Shown here: in pieces, positions 1-6,040 of the stretch | How the letters are laid out: each line of letters starts with the position of its first letter | Position numbering within the stretch: the first letter of the stretch is position 1 | Source of the DNA: Alphaproteobacteria bacterium MarineAlpha10_Bin2 | Lineage (GTDB): Bacteria > Pseudomonadota > Alphaproteobacteria > UBA828 | NCBI GenBank assembly: GCA_002937555.1 | Contig: PTKB01000133.1 | Location: forward strand, 1-7,495 | Reading direction: 5' to 3' | Length of the DNA stretch: 7,495 bases | The notes under the pieces: generated by a model | What the model saw: the letters and a program-made list of their open reading frames with translations, nothing else | Databases searched by the model: none | What the model was told of the DNA's origin: nothing | Program-made: the position numbers and the translations under genes

Positions 1-782
1 TCGGCGCGCGACGGGCAAACCAAGACGTCCGCCGCCGCCAACAGCGCCGCGACATCCTCGCGCCAGCCGAGGAAGCGGACGCGCTCCGCCACGCCGAGGC
101 TTTGTGCCAGGGTTTGCAATTCCGCTTTGAGCGGCCCGTCGCCGGCGATCCATGCATAGGTTTCCGGCAATTCGCTGAGAGCGCGGAGCAGAAGGTCGAA
201 CGCCTTGTTGACGTGGAGGCGGCCGAGCGCCAGCACGAGCGGTGCGCGATCCGGCGTTTCCAGATCGCTGCGCGCGACGGCGGGCGCCGGCTCGGCGGAG
301 ACAAAATTGGGAATGTAACGGCTGTCCGCCGCCGGCCAGCCATTGTCCTGGAGGTAGCGCACGATACCTTCGGTATTGCCGATCAGTTGATCACAGGAGC
401 GGTAATATTTGAGATTGTAATAGCCGCCCAAGCGGGCGACATGGGTAAAAGTCTGGCCGCTGACGCGGGTTGGGCATAGGTGGCTTGCACGGCTCATCCA
501 GGTCAGAACCACATGCGGCGAGAACGTCTTGATCTCGCGGGCGAAGGCGCGCCGCGTGGTGAAATCCGTCCAACCGCCGAAAGGAAGCGCGACAGGTTGA
601 AGTCCGCCGTCGCTGAGGGCCGCCGCCCAGGGCCGGCCGCTGCGTACGAGAATATGTTGATCCACGCCGGCCCGTTCGAGAGCGAGCGCGAAACGCACGA
701 AAAACGCCTCGGCGCCGCCATGCTCGCTGCCGGCAATCGCCTGCAACAAGCGCAGGCCCGATGCGCCGCCGGTGCTATTCAT
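1..782 (-). CDS. Glycosyltransferase family 4 (GT-B), partial, C-terminus cut by window edge
   Basis: An open frame runs leftward from the ATG at 782-780 off the window edge, giving about 260 residues with no stop. The product probably transfers a sugar from an activated donor to a growing surface glycan at the cytoplasmic face of the inner membrane. Seen: an N-terminal GT-B half with the glycine-rich GGAE loop at residues 22-25, a linker with the IPNFV pattern, and the start of the donor-binding half with LALGRLHVNKAFDLLLRA, IAGDGPL, RVRFLGWREDV and ADVLVCPSR, all typical of GT4 enzymes. The catalytic E-x7-E segment normally follows PSR and lies outside the window. The ATG overlaps the stop of the upstream GT2 gene by 8 bases (782-775), which implies translational coupling and supports this start. 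It is the fourth gene of the cassette. Donor and acceptor sugars cannot be told from sequence. Confidence 0.9.
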   Translation of the reverse strand, partial: MNSTGGASGLRLLQAIAGSEHGGAEAFFVRFALALERAGVDQHILVRSGRPWAAALSDGGLQPVALPFGGWTDFTTRRAFAREIKTFSPHVVLTWMSRASHLCPTRVSGQTFTHVARLGGYYNLKYYRSCDQLIGNTEGIVRYLQDNGWPAADSRYIPNFVSAEPAPAVARSDLETPDRAPLVLALGRLHVNKAFDLLLRALSELPETYAWIAGDGPLKAELQTLAQSLGVAERVRFLGWREDVAALLAAADVLVCPSRA

Positions 783-1557
783 CGTCGAGTTGGGCCTTGA
801 GGTGCGAGATCAGCGGATAGAGCGCCGCCATGAGGGCGATGGCAAAGCCCCAGCGCCCCTCGCGGTATCCCTTGCGCATGACATAGCATTTGAGAAAGCG
901 CGAGACCGAGCGCCTGAGCGTCCATATCAAAGGCGGCAATTTCTCGCCGTTGGCACGCAAATCCGCCGCCCGGGCATCTGTATAGCGTTGCAGGCGGGAG
1001 ATCATGTCGGCGAAATCGCGGTCGACATAATGTTTCATCGGCGTGTGCAGCCAGCGCTTGGGTCCCTTTAAGGTGAGCGGCGGATGAATGCGGCTCGACC
1101 CCCACATTTTGGCGCCGGGCGTGAACAGGCGGGGCGCCGCCATCACGCCCCACGAGCCGCCCCAGCCATGGCGCACCAGGCGCGAGCCGACATAGTTATC
1201 GAACGGCACCAAAAAATAGCCCGGCGCGGCATGAGCGATCGTGCGCCGGATTTCTCGGCCCAACGCCTCCGAAGCGCGTTCATCGGCATCGACTTCGAGG
1301 ATCCAATCGCCTGTGCAGAGTTCGATTCCGGCATGGCGCCGCGGCCCTTCGAGCGGCCACTCCCCTTCAATCACCCGCGCGCCGAATTTCTCGGCAATCT
1401 CTTTGGAGCCATCGCTGCAGCGGTCGAGCACCACGACAATTTCATCGGCAAATGCAAGCGTTTCCAGGCAATCGGCCAATTGCCCGGCCTCGTTATGGAC
1501 GCAAAGTGCCACCGACAGTTTGGGCGGCAACGGCGCTGTAGGATCAGCGGAACTCAT
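775..1557 (-). CDS. Glycosyltransferase family 2, WaaE/KdtX-like LPS core glycosyltransferase
   Basis: This 260-residue GT-A enzyme probably adds a hexose to the lipopolysaccharide inner core; known WaaE enzymes add a beta-1,4-linked glucose to heptose. Seen: the N-terminal GT2 start LSVALCVHNEAGQLADCL (residues 14-31), VLDRCSDGS with D45, the PRRHAGIE segment (72-79), and WILEVDADER (85-94) holding the D90-A-D92 metal-binding DxD motif. The C-terminus, FLKCYVMRKGYREG followed by a hydrophobic stretch at about 238-250, matches the membrane-associated tail of the WaaE subgroup. The start is set at 1557 because its ATGA overlaps the upstream stop. An in-frame ATG at 1584 would add nine unconserved residues and overlap more deeply. 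It is the third gene of the cassette and overlaps the next by 8 bases. The family is certain; the exact acceptor is inferred. Confidence 0.92.
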   Translation of the reverse strand: MSSADPTAPLPPKLSVALCVHNEAGQLADCLETLAFADEIVVVLDRCSDGSKEIAEKFGARVIEGEWPLEGPRRHAGIELCTGDWILEVDADERASEALGREIRRTIAHAAPGYFLVPFDNYVGSRLVRHGWGGSWGVMAAPRLFTPGAKMWGSSRIHPPLTLKGPKRWLHTPMKHYVDRDFADMISRLQRYTDARAADLRANGEKLPPLIWTLRRSVSRFLKCYVMRKGYREGRWGFAIALMAALYPLISHLKAQLDDE

Positions 1558-2513
1558 GAACTTCCGCCCGAAACCCGGGCCCATAATTCGCGCGCGCCGC
1601 GCTCCGCCATGTCCACGGTCAGGCTCTCCATCAGGCTCCCCGTCGTCCGGTGATCGTAGCCGCGGCCGCCGACTAATTCGTCATAGTCGAGAGCGGTGCG
1701 CACGACGGCGCTGTTTGCGCCCCAGGGTGCATAATGCGCTTCCCGGCTCGGCCCGAACAGACCCAGTGTCGGAACGCCGGACGCGGCGGCGATATGCATA
1801 AGCCCGGAATCATTGCCGACATAGAAGTCGCAACGGGCGAGCAGGGCGGCGGCGGTGAGAAGGTCGAGCTTGCCGACCAGATCGCAAACTTGCTGCGCCG
1901 GAAGCCCGTCGATCGCTGCGGCGGCGGCCCCGCGCTCGGACGCCGCGCCAAGGATGATCACCGCCGCGCCCGGGAGAATTCCGTCCGTAGCCGTCAGTCG
2001 CCGAGCCAACTCGGCGAAATTCTCGCCCGGCCATTGCTTGCCGCGCCAATTGGCGGTCGGGCCGAGAGCCAGCGCCGGCCCTTTGGGCAACAAACGATCG
2101 GCTTCACTCTCCTGCGCCGCGCCGGTCCAGAGGTGCGGCGCCGGCGTGTCGGGCAGGCGCGCCAGTTGCGCCAACGAAACCAGCCGGTGCACCGCGCTGT
2201 TGTTGGGGCGCAGCACCATGCGCCGACGCGCCAATAGACAATAGGAGAGGGCGGAAGCGCGGAGATCGACGACCACATGCCAAAAGCCGGGCCAGCATTG
2301 CCACCAGAGCGCCAGCCAATGCAGCCCAAAGCGGCGCTTGTTCAAGGAAATGACACGCCGCACTTGCGGCGTCTCGGCAAACAGGGGCGCCGCAGCGGGG
2401 CCGCAAGCGATGGTGATTTCGGCGTCCGGGTATTGTTCGATGAGGTGGGAAAGCAGCGCCGTGGAGAATACCGCGTCGCCGATGCGCGTCGAGGTGATGA
2501 AGAGAAGCTTCAT
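1554..2513 (-). CDS. Glycosyltransferase family 9, ADP-heptose:LPS heptosyltransferase-like
   Basis: This 319-residue GT-B enzyme of the RfaF/WaaC family transfers a heptose from ADP-heptose to Kdo-lipid A or to a previous heptose in the lipopolysaccharide inner core. Seen: N-terminal MKLLFITSTRIGDAVFSTAL with G12-D13 (the Asp proposed as catalytic base in WaaC), VVDLR near residue 83, the ANWRGKQWPGENFAELA block (154-170) with K159, and the donor-site motif YVGNDSGLMHIAAASGVP (231-248) with D235 and H240. Length is close to the family's usual 320-350. The start at 2513 is chosen because MKLLFI aligns with family N-termini and ATGA overlaps the upstream stop at 2510; a longer form from 2552 would add 13 unrelated residues. 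No strong ribosome site is visible, which fits coupling. Whether it acts as heptosyltransferase I, II or a later enzyme is not resolved. Confidence 0.93.
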   Translation of the reverse strand: MKLLFITSTRIGDAVFSTALLSHLIEQYPDAEITIACGPAAAPLFAETPQVRRVISLNKRRFGLHWLALWWQCWPGFWHVVVDLRASALSYCLLARRRMVLRPNNSAVHRLVSLAQLARLPDTPAPHLWTGAAQESEADRLLPKGPALALGPTANWRGKQWPGENFAELARRLTATDGILPGAAVIILGAASERGAAAAAIDGLPAQQVCDLVGKLDLLTAAALLARCDFYVGNDSGLMHIAAASGVPTLGLFGPSREAHYAPWGANSAVVRTALDYDELVGGRGYDHRTTGSLMESLTVDMAERGARELWARVSGGSS

Positions 2514-3538
2514 CGAAAGATGGTTTCGAACTCGCTTGCCGTTGTATCCCAACTTCTCGAGCGGCCATGACGCCGCGCCACGATGCTGGCGGATTTGAAC
2601 TCGTCATCGTCGCTCAGCATGCGAATCGCATGATCGGCGAAATCGCTTTCCCCGTCGGTTAGAAATGCCGATTTGTCGCCAATCACCCGCTCCTTGACCG
2701 CGCCCATCGGCCGCGCCACCGCCGGCACGCCGACGGCCTGCGATTCGGCCAAGGTAGAGCAATACATTTCTTTGTCCGAGCCGGGATAGAGATGAACCCG
2801 GGCGCGGCGGTAAGACTGGGACATATCCCGGTCCCCCGCCGGCGGTTTGATAACGATGCCGTTCTGCTCGGCGGCGATGACCTTGCGGTAAATCTCGTCG
2901 AGTTCATCGGGCAAAGTTTCGCCGGCGTCTGCCTTCATGAACGCCGCCGAATAGATGTGCAACTCGGCGTTCGGGACTTTCGGGTAGATCCGGGTCGTCC
3001 AGATATCGAGCAGCCAGTCCAACCCATGCTTGGGATGGGTGGTGACGATGGCGGTCGGCACGTCGCTCGGCTCCATGTCTTCGGCTTCGCGGTATTCCTC
3101 GCGGACGCCGGGGGAAATATTCCGGAGCGAGGATTCTCCGGTGCCCGTATAGGTCTCCTGATGGGTGCGCCCGAGAAAGACCAGGCGTGCCTCAGTGCGT
3201 TTCAGCATGTCCGTGACTTGCGGCTTGTCGAGATATCCCGCCGGGCCGGTGAGCCACAGGATGCGGGCCGTGGTGGCGCGAACGAATTCCAGCAGGCGGG
3301 GTTTGCGGAAGGCGATGAGCACTTCCGTGATCGGCGGGCGGCGGCCGTCCCAATCGACCCAGCTAACATTTTCATAGCCCATTGCATTCGGCGTGCGGTT
3401 GATGACGCGCACCACATGCCCGGCGCGGGCCAAAGCCGACGGCAAACTGGCGAACGCCTTTTCCGCCCCGCCGAGCGGCTGATAGGCGGGCGTCATCCCG
3501 TTATAGGGTATGGAATCATCGACCAGAGTGACCAACAT
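2510..3538 (-). CDS. Glycosyltransferase family 4, first gene of the cassette
   Basis: This 342-residue GT-B glycosyltransferase probably acts in the cytoplasm on a lipid-linked or core glycan. Seen: an N-terminal VDDSIPYNG segment, the PLGGAEKAFASLPSALARAGH block (residues 21-41) with the GGAE loop, a central VPTAIVTTHPKHGLDWLLDIW region that corresponds to the donor-domain start, AELHIYSA (191-198), and the family signature with E257 and E265 in E-x7-E spacing followed by SQAVGVPAVA. The usual acidic or glycine residue after the first Glu is replaced (EMYC), so the motif is slightly divergent. The start at 3538 fits the family N-terminus and a promoter ends just before it. Its stop overlaps the next start as ATGA. 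It leads a four-gene leftward unit. The sugar specificity is unknown. Confidence 0.9.
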   Translation of the reverse strand: MLVTLVDDSIPYNGMTPAYQPLGGAEKAFASLPSALARAGHVVRVINRTPNAMGYENVSWVDWDGRRPPITEVLIAFRKPRLLEFVRATTARILWLTGPAGYLDKPQVTDMLKRTEARLVFLGRTHQETYTGTGESSLRNISPGVREEYREAEDMEPSDVPTAIVTTHPKHGLDWLLDIWTTRIYPKVPNAELHIYSAAFMKADAGETLPDELDEIYRKVIAAEQNGIVIKPPAGDRDMSQSYRRARVHLYPGSDKEMYCSTLAESQAVGVPAVARPMGAVKERVIGDKSAFLTDGESDFADHAIRMLSDDDEFKSASIVARRHGRSRSWDTTASEFETIFR

Positions 3539-3546
3539 CTTGCGGC

Positions 3547-3575
3547 CTTATAGCCATCCCCAATCGGCTTGCCAA
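3547..3575 (-). promoter_or_regulatory. Sigma-70-like promoter for the glycosyltransferase operon
   Basis: On the minus strand a -35 box TTGGCA (3575-3570) and a -10 box TATAAG (3552-3547) are separated by exactly 17 bases, each with one mismatch to consensus. Transcription would begin near 3540-3541, only two or three bases before the ATG at 3538, so the message could be nearly leaderless. The AAGG that might serve as a ribosome site overlaps the -10 box and would then not be transcribed. The -35 box lies inside one copy of the CTTGCCAAGC repeat. Confidence 0.55.
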
Positions 3576-3604
3576 GCACCCTCGAACGGTGCACCTTGCC
3601 AAGC
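3568..3604. repeat. Pair of CTTGCCAAGC direct repeats, each internally palindromic
   Basis: The ten-base word CTTGCCAAGC occurs at 3568-3577 and again at 3595-3604, 27 bases apart start to start. Each copy is itself near-symmetric (CTTG-C-CAAG); the first extends to GCTTG-C-CAAGC. The first copy covers the -35 box of the operon promoter, so a bound protein could block it. The arrangement resembles a two-site operator, but no regulator gene is in view. Confidence 0.4.
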
Positions 3605-3625
3605 GCCGCAATTCGGCCTAACTCA

Positions 3626-3655
3626 TTGTTGGACAACAAAGTCGTTAACTATATT
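3626..3655 (+). promoter_or_regulatory. Candidate promoter for ygfZ
   Basis: A -35-like TTGTTG (3626-3631) and a -10-like TATATT (3650-3655) are separated by 18 bases. The predicted transcription start is around 3661-3663, almost adjoining the ATG at 3665, and no Shine-Dalgarno sequence precedes that ATG. This fits a leaderless transcript. The -35 box is one arm of the perfect dyad TTGTTG-GA-CAACAA (3626-3639), which could be an operator. The boxes match consensus only moderately. Confidence 0.4.
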
Positions 3656-3664
3656 TGGCGCGTC

Positions 3665-4564
3665 ATGACGGACATTTGTTACATCGAAATGGAGGACCGG
3701 GGCGTGCTCGGCGTGGCCGGCGGGGATGCGGCGGAATTCCTCCAGGGGCTGGTCTCCAACGATATTGTGCCCACCGGCGAGGGGCGAGCGGTCTACGCTG
3801 CATTGCTCACGCCGCAAGGCAAGTATTTGCATGATTTCATGATCGTGAGCGAGGCGGGTGACTTTCTGCTCGATTGCGAGAGTGCGCGTCTGATGGATTT
3901 GGGCCAGCGCTTCGGCGCCTACCGCCTGCGCGCCGATGTCGAATTGTTGGATGCGACGGAGGACTGGCGGGTTATGGCGGTTCTCGGTGAGGGTGCCGCG
4001 GCCCAGTTCGGCCTCTCGGAAGCCGGACCCGGGGCATTGGCGCCACTTGAGGGCGGTGGGCTGATATACCGCGATCCGAGGCCGCAAATGCCGGGACTGC
4101 GCGCACTTCTCCCGCGCGATGCGGGATTCGCCCAGATGGAGGCGGCCGGAATATCGGCGGGCAACGCGGCGGATTATGAGCGCGCCCGGATAGCCGCCGG
4201 CGTCCCCGACGGCAGCCGCGACATGACGATCGGGAAAGCAACTTTGATGGAGTTCGGCTTCGAAGCGCTGAACGGTGTGGATTTCGACAAAGGGTGCTAT
4301 GTCGGCCAGGAGCTAACGGCGCGGACAAAATACCGCGGCCTGGTGCGCCGGCGCCTCCAGCGGGTCTTCGTCGACGGCGCCCTACCGCCGCCCGGCACGC
4401 CCGTCATGGCCGACGGCAAGGAAGCCGGTGAAATTTGCTCAGGTCTGGAAGACCAGGCGCTTGCCCTGTTGCGCCTCGACCGCAGCGCCGAAGCCGAGGC
4501 GGCCGGCATCCCATTGACGGCCGGCGAGGCCACACTTCGATTTTCGGAAAACGATCCCGCTTAG
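3665..4564 (+). CDS. ygfZ: YgfZ/GcvT-domain folate-binding protein (iron-sulfur cluster maintenance)
   Basis: This 299-residue protein belongs to the YgfZ family, tetrahydrofolate-binding relatives of the glycine-cleavage T protein that help assemble or repair certain iron-sulfur enzymes in the cytosol. Seen: N-terminal RGVLGVAGGDAAEFLQGLVSND (residues 12-33), LTPQGKYLHDF (48-58), and the diagnostic KGCYVGQELTAR signature at 209-220 with C211, the cysteine needed for function in the Escherichia coli homologue. The C-terminal barrel-like part (about 225-295) is shorter than in some homologues. The start at 3665 is preferred because MTDICYIEMEDRGVL aligns with family N-termini; an in-frame TTG at 3569 would add 32 unlike residues and run through the divergent promoter. 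No ribosome site is visible. It converges on the HD-GYP gene with a 16-base gap. Confidence 0.93.
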   Translation: MTDICYIEMEDRGVLGVAGGDAAEFLQGLVSNDIVPTGEGRAVYAALLTPQGKYLHDFMIVSEAGDFLLDCESARLMDLGQRFGAYRLRADVELLDATEDWRVMAVLGEGAAAQFGLSEAGPGALAPLEGGGLIYRDPRPQMPGLRALLPRDAGFAQMEAAGISAGNAADYERARIAAGVPDGSRDMTIGKATLMEFGFEALNGVDFDKGCYVGQELTARTKYRGLVRRRLQRVFVDGALPPPGTPVMADGKEAGEICSGLEDQALALLRLDRSAEAEAAGIPLTAGEATLRFSENDPA

Positions 4565-4570
4565 AGCGGG
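4546..4570 (-). terminator. Possible rho-independent terminator downstream of the HD-GYP gene
   Basis: A perfect six-base-pair stem CCCGCT/AGCGGG (4556-4561 with 4565-4570) with a three-base loop surrounds the ygfZ stop codon. Read on the minus strand the stem is followed, after three bases, by TTTT (4551-4548), which resembles an intrinsic terminator for the leftward HD-GYP transcript. In the plus direction no T run follows. The stem is short and the T run brief, so this is tentative. Confidence 0.35.
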
Positions 4571-4580
4571 TCGATACGCG

Positions 4581-5809
4581 CTAATCTTCCAGACGCTTGC
4601 GGATCTGGTTGAATTCTTCGTGATAGGTCTCAAAGACTTCAAGCAACCGCGGCTCGAAATGCGTCGTCGGGTCCAGGCGGTCGTCTCCCACGGTGAGAAT
4701 TTTGTACGTCTTTTCGTGGCTGAAGGCCGGTTTGTAGGCGCGCTCCGAGCGCAGCGCGTCATAGATTCGGCGACCGCCAGAATGCGCGCCGAAATGGGGA
4801 TTTGCTCGCCCTTTAGTCCGTCCGGATAGCCCGAGCCGTTCCATTGCTCATGGTGAGAGCGGGCGATCTCGGCCGCCATCTGCAAGCGGTCGGAACGCTC
4901 CAATATTTGGTGACCATAGGTCGTGTGCTGGTTCATCTCGAAGCGTTCGTCTTCGTCGAGGCGCCCGCGCTTGGTCAAGATGGCGGAGTTTACGCTCATT
5001 TTGCCGATATCGTGCAGTTGGGCGCTGTAGTGAATCTCTTTGCAAAAAACCTCCGGCATGCCGACCTTCTTGGCCATCAGATAGGCATATTCATTGCAAC
5101 GGATGATGTGATTGCCGGTGTCTTCGTCATGCACTTCGGCGGCGCGGGCGAGCAGTCGGATCGATACCATGAACGCTGATTCGGTATCTTTATTAAGCTC
5201 CTCGATCTGCAATTGCTGCTGGCGCAGAGTCCTGTTCTTGACCCTCAAGTCGATATTTCTTTTGTTAATTTGTTCAAGCATATCAGCGCGTTCTATGACG
5301 CGGCCGACAATATGATTGAACGGCAATATCAAATCCGCTTGCTTGTCGTTAAAGGCGACAGGCTCCTTTTTTCGGCCTGAATGGCGGTTGATAAGCTGCA
5401 CCACGCCGATCACCTTTTGCTGAAAATTGGTCAGCGGGAATGTCAGCATGGAGCGCGAGCGATAGCCTGTCGCCTTGTCGAAGGACTGATCGAAATCAAA
5501 CGGTACGTTTTTCGGGATCGCGTAGAGATCGTCGATGAGCACCGTTTCGCCGGTCGACGCGACATAGCCGGCAATCGAGGTTGGCACGATGGGAATGCGG
5601 AAATCGGCTTTGCTTAGCTTGATCCTGTCATTCTGTATGCTGTTGGCGACCAGCCAATCCTGCTTTCCCGATTTGCGTACGATGAATATCGAACCGGCTT
5701 CGGCGCCGGTCATTTGGCGCGCCTTCAGAAGAACACGGTCGAGCAGCTCGCGAACCGTCTGATGGCCCGGTTGCTCGATAAACTCAAGGAATTCGAGAAC
5801 TGAATCCAT
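4581..5809 (-). CDS. GAF plus HD-GYP domain protein, probable cyclic-di-GMP phosphodiesterase, with apparent frameshift
   Basis: The intended product of about 409 residues is a cytoplasmic signalling enzyme that probably hydrolyses cyclic-di-GMP. Seen: a GAF sensor domain at about 18-175 (AEAGSIFIVRK, SIAGYVASTGETVLIDD, VIGVVQLINR); a coiled-coil-like linker at about 176-212; then HD-GYP with HDEDTGNHIIR (227-237), LHDIGK (265-270; H266, D267), H295 and H300, and HHEQWNGSGYP (319-329). No transmembrane segment is evident. After ILAVA (343-347) the frame breaks: the expected IYDALRSERAYKP continues one frame over and ends in KRLED at the stop 4583-4581. Uncorrected, the frame runs on to 4439 with an unrelated arginine-rich tail overlapping ygfZ. 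The start at 5809 is the first in-frame ATG and has GGGAG upstream at a rather long spacing. It could be a sequencing error or a young pseudogene; family assignment is firm. Confidence 0.88.
4766..4768 (-). other. Apparent one-base deletion in the HD-GYP gene
   Basis: On the minus strand the sequence reads GCC GA then ATC TAT GAC GCG. HD-GYP proteins normally read A-D-[IV]-[YF]-D-A here, so GA lacks its third base (GAC or GAT expected). Restoring one base joins residues 1-347 to a well-conserved 61-residue tail. No homopolymer is present at the site. Confidence 0.75.
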
Positions 5810-5886
5810 ATCTCGAAGCCGCTCCCTATTCTGTCCCCGGGCCGGCGAGCCCGTGCGCCTCTAAACTTAATCCGATTCCGGGGCGG

Positions 5887-5914
5887 ATGTTAACGCGGAA
5901 TTCTGTACAGGCAA
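5887..5914 (-). promoter_or_regulatory. Weak promoter candidate for the HD-GYP gene
   Basis: On the minus strand TTGCCT (5914-5909) and TAACAT (5892-5887) are 16 bases apart, each matching four of six consensus positions. Transcription would start near 5880, leaving a leader of about 70 bases. The palindrome CTGTACAG overlaps the -35 box. The match is modest and could be chance. Confidence 0.25.
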
Positions 5915-5923
5915 AGAAAGGGA

Positions 5924-5945
5924 TTAGTTGACTTTGACTAACTAA
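5924..5945. repeat. Tandem TTGACT hexamers inside a TTAGTT/AACTAA inverted repeat
   Basis: TTGACT occurs twice back to back (5928-5933, 5934-5939). The pair is bracketed by perfect inverted arms TTAGTT (5924-5929) and AACTAA (5940-5945). Mixed direct and inverted symmetry in an AT-rich patch of a GC-rich gap suggests a regulator-binding site. The regulator is unknown. Confidence 0.35.
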
Positions 5946-5987
5946 ATGCGGGCGGCTGCCACGGCGGTTCTCCTGCACCGCATGAAG

Positions 5988-6016
5988 CTGCTAAATTATT
6001 GCCTGGTGATTAGCAG
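5988..6016. promoter_or_regulatory. Operator-like dyad CTGCTAA-N15-TTAGCAG upstream of the dehydrogenase
   Basis: Perfect seven-base inverted arms at 5988-5994 and 6010-6016 have centres 22 bases apart, about two helical turns, as expected for a dimeric DNA-binding protein. The dyad ends 10 bases before the GGGGAG ribosome site of the dehydrogenase. It could instead form a hairpin in the message leader. Confidence 0.35.
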
Positions 6017-6040
6017 GATTCGGTCCGGGGAGCGGCGAAT

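Larger units (their letters stand above)
3539..3664. promoter_or_regulatory. Divergent intergenic regulatory region between the glycosyltransferase operon and ygfZ
   Basis: This 126-base gap separates two divergently read genes. It contains a promoter candidate in each direction (listed separately), two copies of CTTGCCAAGC at 3568-3577 and 3595-3604, an inverted repeat GCACC/GGTGC at 3576-3580 and 3588-3592, the 8-base palindrome GGTGCACC at 3588-3595, and the dyad TTGTTG-GA-CAACAA at 3626-3639. No small gene with a convincing start and ribosome site was seen. The symmetric elements could be operators shared by both promoters; that is inference. Confidence 0.55.
5810..6040. other. Divergent intergenic region between the HD-GYP gene and the dehydrogenase
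   Basis: This 231-base gap holds no convincing gene. Near the HD-GYP start there is a short stem CGGGC/GCCCG (5838-5842 and 5849-5853). Further right lie the 8-base palindrome CTGTACAG (5903-5910), a tandem TTGACT pair inside an inverted repeat (5924-5945), and a perfect seven-base dyad (5988-6016) just upstream of the dehydrogenase ribosome site. Several could be operators. No rightward promoter with good -35 and -10 boxes was found by eye. Confidence 0.5.

Noticed and set aside
1084..1801. Two overlapping plus-strand open frames of 186-189 codons opposite the GT2 and GT9 genes
   Set aside because: They are arginine- and proline-rich or low-complexity shadows of conserved genes, without a convincing ribosome site.
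2792..3553. A 253-codon plus-strand open frame opposite the first GT4 gene
   Set aside because: It mirrors a well-supported glycosyltransferase, shows no recognisable motif and is the type of long antisense frame common in GC-rich DNA.
3569..3664. Longer ygfZ from a TTG start at 3569
   Set aside because: The 32 added residues do not resemble YgfZ N-termini and would run through the divergent operon promoter.
4439..4766. Uninterrupted continuation of the HD-GYP frame into ygfZ, giving a 456-residue protein
   Set aside because: The tail after residue 349 is unlike HD-GYP proteins, whereas the conserved tail is present one frame over; the extension is best explained by a frameshift.
5838..5853. 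CGGGC/GCCCG stem upstream of the HD-GYP start as a riboswitch or attenuator
   Set aside because: A single five-base-pair GC stem is expected by chance in such DNA, and no conserved aptamer features were recognised.
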